From Mycobacterium sp. E740 (lineage in GTDB: Bacteria > Actinomycetota > Actinomycetes > Mycobacteriales > Mycobacteriaceae): DNA of 45,462 bases. The notes beneath the pieces are model-generated. The model was not told the DNA's origin. It did no database searches and saw only the letters and a program-made list of their open reading frames with translations. Shown one piece after another: positions 1 to 7,181 of the stretch (the stretch's first letter is position 1; the number at the start of each line of letters is the position of its first letter). The translations under genes and the position numbers were made by a program. The DNA is taken from the NCBI RefSeq assembly GCF_001672895.1, contig NZ_LZKP01000222.1, positions 1 through 45,462 of the forward strand, written 5' to 3'.

Positions 1-223
1 CGCGGCCGCCCTGTTGGCCGCCGGCGGCCTCGCCGTCACGCTGACGAGCACCAGCGGCGACACCGGCCCGGTGACCGAGACCGCGACGACGGTCGAAACG
101 GGACCGTCCCCCGGACGAACGACTTCGGCTGCGCCGCAGACCATTACGGTCACCGGGCCGGTGTCGCCGCTGGTGCTCGTCAGCGTGACGGCGAGGCCGC
201 CGGCGGCCAACAGGGCGGCCGCG
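1..223. repeat. Perfect fold-back inverted repeat, 76-bp arms
   Basis: Bases 1-76 are the exact reverse complement of 148-223, separated by a 71-base loop (77-147). The repeat lies in the C-terminal coding part of the Hsp70-like gene and starts at the first base of the window, so its left arm could extend further. Read in the plus direction, 1-147 gives a smooth continuation of the protein tail (GPVTETATTVETGPSPGR), as if the strand switched near GGTCACC. This suggests either a fold-back assembly or amplification artefact at a contig end, or an invertible segment. Confidence 0.9.
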
Positions 224-1590
224 GCCGCGGCGCCGAACAGCACCACGGGCCGTCGATACCACGGCAGCGGCGCGGGCTCGGGCTCGTACCGCTCTTCCTC
301 GTGGGCGAATTCCATCGCGGGGCGAGCACCGGTAACGCCCGGCTCGAACGTGTAGTCCTCACCGGCGTAGGGCACCGGCTCGCCTGCCGGCGAGTCGTCT
401 TGGGACCACGCCAGCGCCCGGAACGTCGCAGAACCCGCTCCGTCTGACGCTGACTCCGCGGCCGCCACTCCCGCCGCGCCGGCCGCCCACGCCGCGGCCG
501 ACATGCTCGTCGGCGCCATCCCGGTCGGGGCATCGGCCACCGCGGCCATACCGGTCGCAGCGTCGGCGGCGTCGGCGATCAGCGCAGCGCCCGCGGCGAC
601 GTTCAGTTGGGACTGCGGAGTGGTGATCACCGGCGCACGCAGGCGCGTCGACAGCTGCTGGGTGACCAGCGGGATGTTCGCACCGCCACCGACGGTAGCC
701 ACCGCCGACACGTTGCTCAGCGCAATGTTGTTGCGCTGCAAGGCCTCTTCGACCGCGTTGAGCACGCCGGCGAGGGGTCCCTCGATGAGGCGCTCCAGCT
801 CCGTGCGCGTCACCCGTACATCCGAGTTGAAACCGGGCAGCTCCGCGTGCACCACGGCTGCGGTCTCGGCCGAGAGCCGCTCCTTGGCCTGCCGCGCCTC
901 GTTGCGCAGCCGCGCCAGCGAGCTGACCGCTGCGGTGCCGGCAGGGTCGGCGTTGTTGGCCGCCGCGATGCCCGCGACGACGTGGTTGAGCAGTACCTGA
1001 TCGACCTGGTCACCGGAGAAGTCGGCGTAGCGCACCGTCTCCCCGATCGAGGCGAAGTCGGCGCCGGCGTCGGCCAGCGTGATGCTGGTTCCGCTGCCGC
1101 CGAAATCGCACAGCACGACGACGCCGTCCGACGGCAGCCCCGGCGCGGCCTGCAGAGCGGCGAGCGCGGCGGCCGAATCGGCGACCAGCGCGGGTGCCAC
1201 CCCTTCGGGAGCGAGGGCGGGAGCCGCGCGCAGTGCGCCCCGCAGGGCACCCACGGTGGCCGGCCCCCAGTGCGCGGGCACCGCGATCACGACGGGCGCG
1301 CCGCCGCCGACCGTGCGAGCCATCGCGTCGAGCGCCTCGACCAGCACCCGCTCCCCGCGGTGCGGCGAGCCGTCGGCCGCGACCAGCGGGACCGGGTCAC
1401 CGACCCGTTCCACGAAGCCGCTCAGCACCGTTCCGGGCTGGTTCAGGTTGGGGTTCTCGCCGGGTATGCCGACCTCGGGCGCACGATCGTCGAAGACGGT
1501 GAGGATCGAACGGCGCATGACCGGTGGGCGGCCGACTCGGGCCGCCACCAAGTTGGTCGATCCGATCGACAACCCGAGTGAGTCGCTCAT
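1..1590 (-). CDS. Hsp70-like membrane ATPase (partial, C-terminus beyond window)
   Basis: This is an open frame from ATG at 1590 to the window edge, with no stop in about 530 codons. The first 350 residues or so resemble an Hsp70/actin-fold nucleotide-binding domain. They show an N-terminal LSIGSTNL (phosphate-1 like, but the usual Asp is Ser), a central CDFGGSGTS (phosphate-2 like) and TVGGGANIPLV (adenosine-motif like). There is no Hsp70 substrate-binding domain. An Ala-rich linker instead leads to an acidic stretch, PLPWYRRP (Trp near residue 444) and one membrane helix (about 449-470), then a Thr/Pro/Val tail expected outside the cell. It is divergent from the ini genes and shares their upstream region. 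The reading beyond about residue 480 is unreliable, because 1-223 is a perfect inverted repeat that flips the tail. Membrane-anchored Hsp70-like protein is secure; its role is unknown. Confidence 0.8.
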   Translation of the reverse strand, partial: MSDSLGLSIGSTNLVAARVGRPPVMRRSILTVFDDRAPEVGIPGENPNLNQPGTVLSGFVERVGDPVPLVAADGSPHRGERVLVEALDAMARTVGGGAPVVIAVPAHWGPATVGALRGALRAAPALAPEGVAPALVADSAAALAALQAAPGLPSDGVVVLCDFGGSGTSITLADAGADFASIGETVRYADFSGDQVDQVLLNHVVAGIAAANNADPAGTAAVSSLARLRNEARQAKERLSAETAAVVHAELPGFNSDVRVTRTELERLIEGPLAGVLNAVEEALQRNNIALSNVSAVATVGGGANIPLVTQQLSTRLRAPVITTPQSQLNVAAGAALIADAADAATGMAAVADAPTGMAPTSMSAAAWAAGAAGVAAAESASDGAGSATFRALAWSQDDSPAGEPVPYAGEDYTFEPGVTGARPAMEFAHEEERYEPEPAPLPWYRRPVVLFGAAAAAALLAAGGLAVTLTSTSGDTGPVTVMVCGAAEVVRPGDGPVSTVVAVSVTGPVSPLVLVSVTARPPAANRAAA

Positions 1591-1815
1591 CTCCACCTTT
1601 ACGTTTGGGTGCTCTGGGCCCGTCCATCACGATAGCGGCTGAGCCCGGTCGAACCTGGGAGCTGCCCCTAGTGCGGCGAAATCCCCTAACGGTCCGCCCC
1701 CTAACGGCTCGGCCTCGGAGCTGGGCTCCGCACCGATCGCCGAAGCAGGGGACCGCCGATAGCATCGGTTCTCAGACATCTAGTCACTTATCTGTTCGAG
1801 GGAGGAGGGCGTTTC
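1591..1815. promoter_or_regulatory. Divergent regulatory region with CCCCTA repeats
   Basis: This 225-bp region separates the Hsp70-like gene from the Rv0340-like gene. It contains CCCCTA at 1665-1670 and two copies of CCCCTAACGG (starting 1683 and 1698). Related CCCCTAAT repeats lie upstream of iniB. A purine-rich GAGGGAGGAGGG stretch just before the 1816 start is the likely ribosome-binding site. The repeats are seen directly; a regulator-binding role is inferred. Confidence 0.5.
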
Positions 1816-2352
1816 ATGGCCAACGAGTTGCTCGACTTCGTGATGTCGGTGGTTCGGGATCCCGATGTTGCGGCCCGCTTCGCCGCCGACCCTGATCAGG
1901 CTCTTCTCGACGCCCACCTGCCGGATGTGACCAGTGCCGATGTCCACGCCCTGATCCCGGTGGTGTCCGAGTCGCTGTCCTCGCTGCCGACCACGGTTCC
2001 GGCCCACGGGCTGGACGGCGGCATCGTCGAAGCGGCCGGCAACGTGTGGAGCAGCGGGGCGGCCACCGCCGCGTTCGACGCGTTCGGGGACCATCTGCCC
2101 GCCGACGCGTTCGACGACGTCCACACCGCTGTCATCGCTGACCCGGGCGCAGATGCGGGCCTGCATCCGGACGTACCGGAAACCGCCGGTGTCGCCGACG
2201 GCTCAGTGCACTTCGACCATCCCGTCATCGACCATCCGGTCATCGACGAGCCGGCCGTCCACGACGTGCCGACGATCGAAGACTTCAGCGACGGGGTGGC
2301 CCACCTGCACGAGCTGAACGTCGACGCCGGTGGCTTCGACATCTTCGACTGA
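1816..2352 (+). CDS. IniB N-terminal-domain protein, Rv0340-like
   Basis: This 178-residue protein begins with about 50 residues clearly related to the start of IniB two genes on: a helical LLDFVMSVVRDPDVAARFAADP here against LIDWFLNLFRDPVSAAAFVADP in IniB. The middle is Ala/Asp rich. From about residue 130 there are short HPVID-type repeats, and the tail NVDAGGFDIFD echoes the IniB end (DVDAGLF). M. tuberculosis has a 179-residue hypothetical (Rv0340) in the same place before iniB, so this is its probable orthologue. There is no signal peptide, membrane helix or catalytic motif. A purine-rich ribosome-binding site precedes the ATG, and a hairpin follows the stop, so it may be transcribed apart from iniB. 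Molecular function is unknown. Confidence 0.85.
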   Translation: MANELLDFVMSVVRDPDVAARFAADPDQALLDAHLPDVTSADVHALIPVVSESLSSLPTTVPAHGLDGGIVEAAGNVWSSGAATAAFDAFGDHLPADAFDDVHTAVIADPGADAGLHPDVPETAGVADGSVHFDHPVIDHPVIDEPAVHDVPTIEDFSDGVAHLHELNVDAGGFDIFD

Positions 2353-2369
2353 CGATCAGCGACGCCGGT

Positions 2370-2395
2370 GCGCGGTCCCTTCGCCGGGGCCGCGC
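2370..2395 (+). terminator. Putative terminator after the Rv0340-like gene
   Basis: GCGCGGTCCC (2370-2379) pairs with GGGGCCGCGC (2386-2395), with one G-U wobble and a 6-base loop. A T-containing stretch (ATTTCTGCGTTT) follows. It starts 17 bases after the stop codon and fits a rho-independent type terminator separating this gene from iniB. Confidence 0.55.
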
Positions 2396-2517
2396 ATTTC
2401 TGCGTTTCGATTGTGCGTTCTCCGACACTGTCTCGGCGTGTCGCGTCGCCAGCCGCACAATTCGTGACGAAAGCGCGGTGCCCAGCCATTTCGCCGGCGG
2501 GGAGAACCCCGCGGGTC

Positions 2518-2544
2518 CCCCTAATCCCCTAATGAACCCCTCAG
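2518..2544 (+). promoter_or_regulatory. CCCCTAAT repeats upstream of iniB
   Basis: CCCCTAAT occurs twice in immediate tandem (2518-2525 and 2526-2533), followed by CCCCTCAG (2537-2544), about 125-150 bp before the iniB start. The same core is repeated upstream of the Rv0340-like gene. The rest of the 317-bp gap (2353-2669) holds the upstream terminator, a GC-rich stretch and the iniB ribosome-binding site GAAAGGA; I see no further gene in it. Regulator binding is inference. Confidence 0.45.
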
Positions 2545-2669
2545 TCCCATCCCCGGGCGGGAGGCCGCAGGCAGGGGTTGCGACCCCGTTTCTGCTCCGT
2601 CCCGCCGCCCATACCGTGGTCATCAGTTCGCCGGACCACCCGGTGGCCAGCCTCTTGAAAGGACCGACA

Positions 2670-3680
2670 ATGAACCTCATCGACTGGTTTCTGAACCTCT
2701 TCCGCGATCCCGTCTCCGCCGCGGCGTTCGTCGCCGACCCCGACCGCGAACTGCATCAGGCCGGTTTCGGCAACGTCTCGGCGGCACAGGTGCAGGCCGT
2801 CGCCGCCACTGTGGCGCCGGCTGCGGTGATGCACGGCGGCGGTGATCCCGTGCTCGGTTTGCAGCAGGCGGTTGCCCAGACGCACGGCATCGCGTTCGCT
2901 CCGCAGCGGCAGACCGATCTGTGGTCGAACAACGACACGCTCAGCCACAACGACACCCGGTTCATGAGCCCGGAGACCAACATGGTCAACCACGCCGGCC
3001 AGGACCAGCAGCAGGGCGTCGGCAACTTCGACCTGGACTTCGGTGACATCACCCTCGGCAACAAGACCACCAACACCGCCACCGACGGCGGGGTCGTCAA
3101 CACCGGCACCGCGGGCCACATCGACGCCACCTCCGTCGAAGGTGACGGCAATGTGGTCGGCGACGGCAACCGCAACGTCAACACCGGTGACATCGACCAC
3201 TCCAACGTCAACATGGGCGAGCACAACCGCCTCGACGACAGCGGCGACCAGACAGCAGGCGGCAACGTCGTCTCCGGCAACCACGGCCCGGTCATCAACG
3301 ACGTCGACATGAGCGGCGGCAACGGTGGCGGGGCGGCCGGTGGCCACGGCGGCGGCGGCCTGATCGGGCTGGGCAACGACGGCGGCAACGCCGCCGGCGG
3401 GGCCGGTGGCTCCGGAGGGGGCATCGTGATCAACGACAGCGACACGACCACCAGCCACGTCGATGGCAACCAGACCACCGTCGGCGGCATCGACGGCGGC
3501 GTGTCCGGCGGGATCTCGGGCGGGGCGAGCATCGAGGACGACCATTCGATCGACCACTCGGTGCACAACTCGGTCGACAACTCGGTGCAGGACCACTCGG
3601 TGGACAACTCCGGTCAGGTGCACACCGACATCGACGCGCACACCGACGTCCACACCGACGTCGACGCCGGCCTGTTCTGA
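2670..3680 (+). CDS. iniB: IniB, Gly/Asn/Asp-repeat envelope-stress protein
   Basis: IniB is the first gene of the isoniazid- and ethambutol-inducible iniBAC operon of mycobacteria; its molecular role is unsettled. The start at ATG 2670 is chosen because MNLIDWFLNLFRDP matches known IniB N-termini and a GAAAGGA ribosome-binding site lies 6-12 bases upstream; the frame is open further upstream, but that part is not protein-like. The product is 336 residues. Residues 1-55 form the IniB helical domain. Residues of roughly 110-200 are polar Asn/Gly/Asp repeats with an NVxxGNxNxxT flavour (solenoid-like). A Gly-rich segment follows, and then His-Ser-Val-Asp/Asn and HTDV repeats to the end. It is shorter than M. 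tuberculosis IniB (479 aa as I recall), as is common for this repetitive protein. There is no signal peptide. A strong hairpin separates it from iniA. Confidence 0.88.
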   Translation: MNLIDWFLNLFRDPVSAAAFVADPDRELHQAGFGNVSAAQVQAVAATVAPAAVMHGGGDPVLGLQQAVAQTHGIAFAPQRQTDLWSNNDTLSHNDTRFMSPETNMVNHAGQDQQQGVGNFDLDFGDITLGNKTTNTATDGGVVNTGTAGHIDATSVEGDGNVVGDGNRNVNTGDIDHSNVNMGEHNRLDDSGDQTAGGNVVSGNHGPVINDVDMSGGNGGGAAGGHGGGGLIGLGNDGGNAAGGAGGSGGGIVINDSDTTTSHVDGNQTTVGGIDGGVSGGISGGASIEDDHSIDHSVHNSVDNSVQDHSVDNSGQVHTDIDAHTDVHTDVDAGLF

Positions 3681-3696
3681 GTAAGAGCGCAGCGCA

Positions 3697-3733
3697 CAAC
3701 TGGCGGGGATCAATCGGCGATCCCCGCCAGTTG
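3697..3733 (+). terminator. 15-bp perfect hairpin between iniB and iniA
   Basis: CAACTGGCGGGGATC (3697-3711) is perfectly complementary to GATCCCCGCCAGTTG (3719-3733), with a 7-base loop. It starts 17 bases after the iniB stop and ends 53 bases before iniA. No clear U-tract follows, so it could be a U-less mycobacterial terminator, an attenuator, or an mRNA processing and stability element that sets iniB against iniAC levels. Confidence 0.65.
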
Positions 3734-3786
3734 GCACGTTTACCGTTGACTCAGCGGCCGACCCGCCGCTCAGACATGAGGACTCC

Positions 3787-5634
3787 ATGACGCAACCCAC
3801 CGACCCCCGCAAGGTGATCGTCGAGCTGATCGACCACACCAGCAAGATCGCCGATGCCAACGATCGCGGCGATCTGGTCGAGCGGTTGGCCCGGGCCAAG
3901 ACCCGCATCGCCGACCCGCAGATCCGGGTCGTGGTCGCCGGCCAGCTCAAGCAGGGCAAGAGCCAGTTGCTGAACTCTCTGCTCAGTGTCCCGGTCGCGC
4001 GGGTCGGCGACGACGAGACGACGGTGCTGGCGACGGTGGTGACCTACGGCGAGACGGCGAGCGCGAAGCTGATCGTCGCGCGGGGCGAGGGCGAGGAGCC
4101 CGAAGCCGTCGAGGTCCCGATGGCCGACATCAAGACCGATCTGCGCCGGGCGCCGCAGGCGCGCGGGCGAGAGGTGATCCGCGTCGAGGTCACCGCGGCC
4201 GGCCCGTTGCTCAAGAACGGCCTGGCGTTCGTCGACACCCCCGGTGTCGGCGGTCATGGCCAGCCGCATCTTTCGGCGACCCTGGGGCTGCTGCCTGACG
4301 CCGACGCGATATTGATGTGCAGCGACACCAGCCAGGAGTTCACCGAACCCGAGATGACGTTCATGCGTCAGGCTTTCGAGATCTGCCCTGTCGCAACGGT
4401 CGTCGCGACCAAGACCGACCTCTATCCGCACTGGCGCCAGATCGTGGAGGCGAACAAGGCTCACCTGCAGCGTGCCGGCTTGGCCGTTCCGGTGATCCCG
4501 GCGTCGTCACTGCTGCGCAGTCATGCGATCCAGCTCAACGACAAGGAACTCAACGAGGAGTCGAACTTCCCCGCGATCGTGAGGTTCCTCACCGAGCAGG
4601 TGCTCGGGCGCCAGAAGGACCGGATCCGCGATCACGTCGTCAACGAAATCTACGCTGCGGCAGAGCATCTCACGCTCAAGGTCAAAGCGGAGCTGTTGGC
4701 GCTCGACGACCCCGACGCCCGCGACCGGCTCAGGGCAGATCTGGAGCGGCGCAAGCAGGAGGCCCAGGACGCGCTGCAGCAGACGGCGCTGTGGCAACAG
4801 GTGCTCAACGACGGGATCGCCGATCTGACCGCCGATGTCGACCACGACCTGCGCGGACGGTTCCGGTTGATCAGCCAGCACATCGAGAAGGTCATCGACA
4901 CGTGCGACCCCACCCAGCACTGGGCCGAGATCGGCGCCGAGCTCGAGAACGCCGTCGCCACGGCGGTCGGCGACAACTTCGTGTGGGCATACCAGCGAGC
5001 TGAGGTGCTGGCCGCCGAAGTCGGCCGCACGTTCGTCGAGGCCGGTCTCGATGCGGTCAGCATGCCGCAGCTGGACCCCAGCCACATGGGCGCCAACCTG
5101 GGGGAGATGAAGTCGCTGGCGCGGTTGGAGGCGAAGCCGGTCGGCAAGGGCCGCAAGCTGACCATGGGCATGCAGGGCTCCTACGGCGGCGTGCTGATGT
5201 TCGGCATGATGACCTCGTTCGCGGGCCTGGGCATGTTCAACCCGATCTCGCTGGGCGCCGGTCTGTTGATGGGCCGCACCGCGTACCGCGAGAACATGGA
5301 CAACCGGATGCTGCGGGTGCGTAACGAGGCCAAGGCGAACACCCGCCGGTTCATCGACGACACTCAGTTCGCAGTCGGCAAGGAATCACGCGACCGGCTC
5401 AAGGCGATCCAGCGCCAGTTGCGCGACCACTACCGCGGCATCGCGAACCAGACGACCAGGTCGCTCAACGAGTCGCTGCAAGCGACGGTGGCGGCGGCGC
5501 AGGTCGAGGAGGCCGAACGCAACAACCGGATCAAGGAACTGCAGCGTCAACTCAACATCCTCAACCAGGTCACCGAGCACGCGGTGAAGCTGATGCCCAC
5601 CGACTCCGCTCGCGAACCCGTGGCGACGACTTAG
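3787..5634 (+). CDS. iniA: IniA, bacterial dynamin-like GTPase
   Basis: IniA is a dynamin-family GTPase induced by cell-wall inhibitors; M. tuberculosis and M. smegmatis IniA are described as membrane-remodelling proteins. The product has 615 residues. G1 is GQLKQGKSQLLNS (about residues 53-65), a conserved Thr lies in the DETT segment, G3 is DTPGVGG (near 150) and G4 is TKTD (near 207). Long helical stalk regions flank a hydrophobic hairpin (about residues 460-495: GVLMFGMMTSFAGLGMF then ISLGAGLLMG) that serves as the membrane paddle. The C-terminal part is a coiled-coil rich in Arg, Glu and Gln. GAGGA (3778-3782) precedes the ATG. iniC follows 53 bases downstream on the same strand, consistent with a two-GTPase unit as in other bacterial dynamin pairs. 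Confidence 0.95.
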   Translation: MTQPTDPRKVIVELIDHTSKIADANDRGDLVERLARAKTRIADPQIRVVVAGQLKQGKSQLLNSLLSVPVARVGDDETTVLATVVTYGETASAKLIVARGEGEEPEAVEVPMADIKTDLRRAPQARGREVIRVEVTAAGPLLKNGLAFVDTPGVGGHGQPHLSATLGLLPDADAILMCSDTSQEFTEPEMTFMRQAFEICPVATVVATKTDLYPHWRQIVEANKAHLQRAGLAVPVIPASSLLRSHAIQLNDKELNEESNFPAIVRFLTEQVLGRQKDRIRDHVVNEIYAAAEHLTLKVKAELLALDDPDARDRLRADLERRKQEAQDALQQTALWQQVLNDGIADLTADVDHDLRGRFRLISQHIEKVIDTCDPTQHWAEIGAELENAVATAVGDNFVWAYQRAEVLAAEVGRTFVEAGLDAVSMPQLDPSHMGANLGEMKSLARLEAKPVGKGRKLTMGMQGSYGGVLMFGMMTSFAGLGMFNPISLGAGLLMGRTAYRENMDNRMLRVRNEAKANTRRFIDDTQFAVGKESRDRLKAIQRQLRDHYRGIANQTTRSLNESLQATVAAAQVEEAERNNRIKELQRQLNILNQVTEHAVKLMPTDSAREPVATT

Positions 5635-5687
5635 CAGCATCGGTATCTAAGCTGGACTCCCGGGCGGGAGGAGAGCCGAGGAGCGCG

Positions 5688-7181
5688 ATGAGCACGAGCG
5701 ATCAGGTGCGCGCGATCCTGGGCGGAACGATTCAGGCCTACCGGGCCGACCCTGCGTACCGTCAGCGGCCCGACGTGCACAACGAGTTGGAACGCATCGG
5801 CGGCCGGCTCAACCAGCCCATCCGCATCGCGCTGGCGGGCACCCTCAAGGCCGGTAAGTCGACACTGGTGAATGCCCTTGTGGGGGAGGACATTGCGCCG
5901 ACCGACGCCACGGAGGCCACCCGGATCGTGACGTGGTTCCGGCACGGGCCCACGCCGAAGGTGACGGCGAATCACCGTGGCGGCAGGCGGTCCAATGTGC
6001 CGATCGGGCGTGATCCGGCCGCGGGCGGGCTGACCTTCGACTTCGCCGCCCTCGACGCCGAGGACGTCCTCGACCTCGACGTCGAGTGGCCGGCCGCCGA
6101 ACTGATCGACACCACGATCATCGACACCCCCGGCACGTCGTCGCTGAACCGCGACGTGTCCGAACGCACGCTGCGCCTGCTCGTACCCGACGACGGGGTG
6201 CCGCGTGTCGATGCCGTGGTCTTCCTGTTGCGCACGCTCAACGCCGCGGATATCGCGCTGCTCAAGCAGATCGGCGAGTTGGTGGGCGGCTCGACCGGCG
6301 CACTGGGTGTCATCGGGGTCGCGTCGCGCGCGGACGAGATCGGGGCCGGACGGATCGACGCGATGCTCTCGGCCAAGGACGTCGCGACCCGGTTCACCGC
6401 GGAGATGGAACGGACCGGCACCTGTCAGGCGGTGGTGCCGGTGTCAGGCCTGCTCGCGTTGACGGCGCGGACTTTGCGGCAGAGCGAATTCGTCGCGCTG
6501 GAGAAACTCGCCGCGGTCGACGCGGCCGAGCTGACGAAGACGATGTTGTCGGCGGACCGCTTTGTGCGAGAGGACAGCTCGCTGCCGGTGGACGCCGCGA
6601 CGCGGGCTGCGCTGCTGGACCGGTTCGGCATGTTCGGCATCCGGATTTCGATCGCGGTGCTGCGCGCCGGGGTCGGTGATTCGGTCGCGTTGGCCGACGA
6701 GTTGTTGGAGCGCAGCGGCCTGGTGGCGTTGCGCGACGTGATCGACCAGCAGTTCGCGCAGCGCTCGGATCTGCTGAAGGCGCACACCGCGCTGGTGTCG
6801 CTGCGGCAGTTCGTGCAGCACAATCCGATCTATGCGACGCCCTACATCCTGGCCGACATCGACCCGTTGCTGGCCGACACCCACGCGTTCGAGGAGCTTC
6901 GGCTGCTGAGCCAGTTACGTTCACGGCCAACGACTTTGAACGAGGACGAGATGGCGTCGCTGCGCCGGATCATCGGTGGGTCAGGCACCGACGCGGCCAG
7001 CCGGCTGGGTCTGCAACCGGACAATCCGTACGACGGCCCACGCGCTGCGTTCGCGGCCGCGCAGCGCTGGCGCAGGCGCGCCGACCACCCGTTGAACGAC
7101 CCGTTCACAGCGCGGGCGTGCCGGGCGGCGGTGCGCAGTGCCGAGGCGCTCGTCGCCGCCTACGCGGCGCGCGGAGCCTAG
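5688..7181 (+). CDS. iniC: IniC, second dynamin-like GTPase
   Basis: IniC is the partner GTPase of IniA in the iniBAC operon. The product has 497 residues, close to the M. tuberculosis length. G1 is AGTLKAGKSTLVNAL (about residues 48-62), switch residues TDATEATR follow, and G3 is DTPGTSS near 146. The G4 position reads SRADE rather than a canonical N/TKxD. The C-terminal half is helical, with no obvious hydrophobic paddle, so membrane contact probably depends on IniA. GAGGAG (5678-5683) sits just before the ATG. The stop codon overlaps the stop of the convergent glycosyltransferase in a shared CTAG (7178-7181), leaving no room for an intergenic terminator. Confidence 0.93.
   Translation: MSTSDQVRAILGGTIQAYRADPAYRQRPDVHNELERIGGRLNQPIRIALAGTLKAGKSTLVNALVGEDIAPTDATEATRIVTWFRHGPTPKVTANHRGGRRSNVPIGRDPAAGGLTFDFAALDAEDVLDLDVEWPAAELIDTTIIDTPGTSSLNRDVSERTLRLLVPDDGVPRVDAVVFLLRTLNAADIALLKQIGELVGGSTGALGVIGVASRADEIGAGRIDAMLSAKDVATRFTAEMERTGTCQAVVPVSGLLALTARTLRQSEFVALEKLAAVDAAELTKTMLSADRFVREDSSLPVDAATRAALLDRFGMFGIRISIAVLRAGVGDSVALADELLERSGLVALRDVIDQQFAQRSDLLKAHTALVSLRQFVQHNPIYATPYILADIDPLLADTHAFEELRLLSQLRSRPTTLNEDEMASLRRIIGGSGTDAASRLGLQPDNPYDGPRAAFAAAQRWRRRADHPLNDPFTARACRAAVRSAEALVAAYAARGA

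Noticed and set aside
3746..3775. TTGACT as a possible separate iniA promoter
   Set aside because: There is a -35-like hexamer, but no acceptable -10 at 16-19 bases; not supportable.
2541..3959. 472-codon minus-strand frame opposite iniB
   Set aside because: Val/Asp/Ala repeats are the mirror of the iniB repeats; iniB has a recognised N-terminus and a ribosome-binding site.
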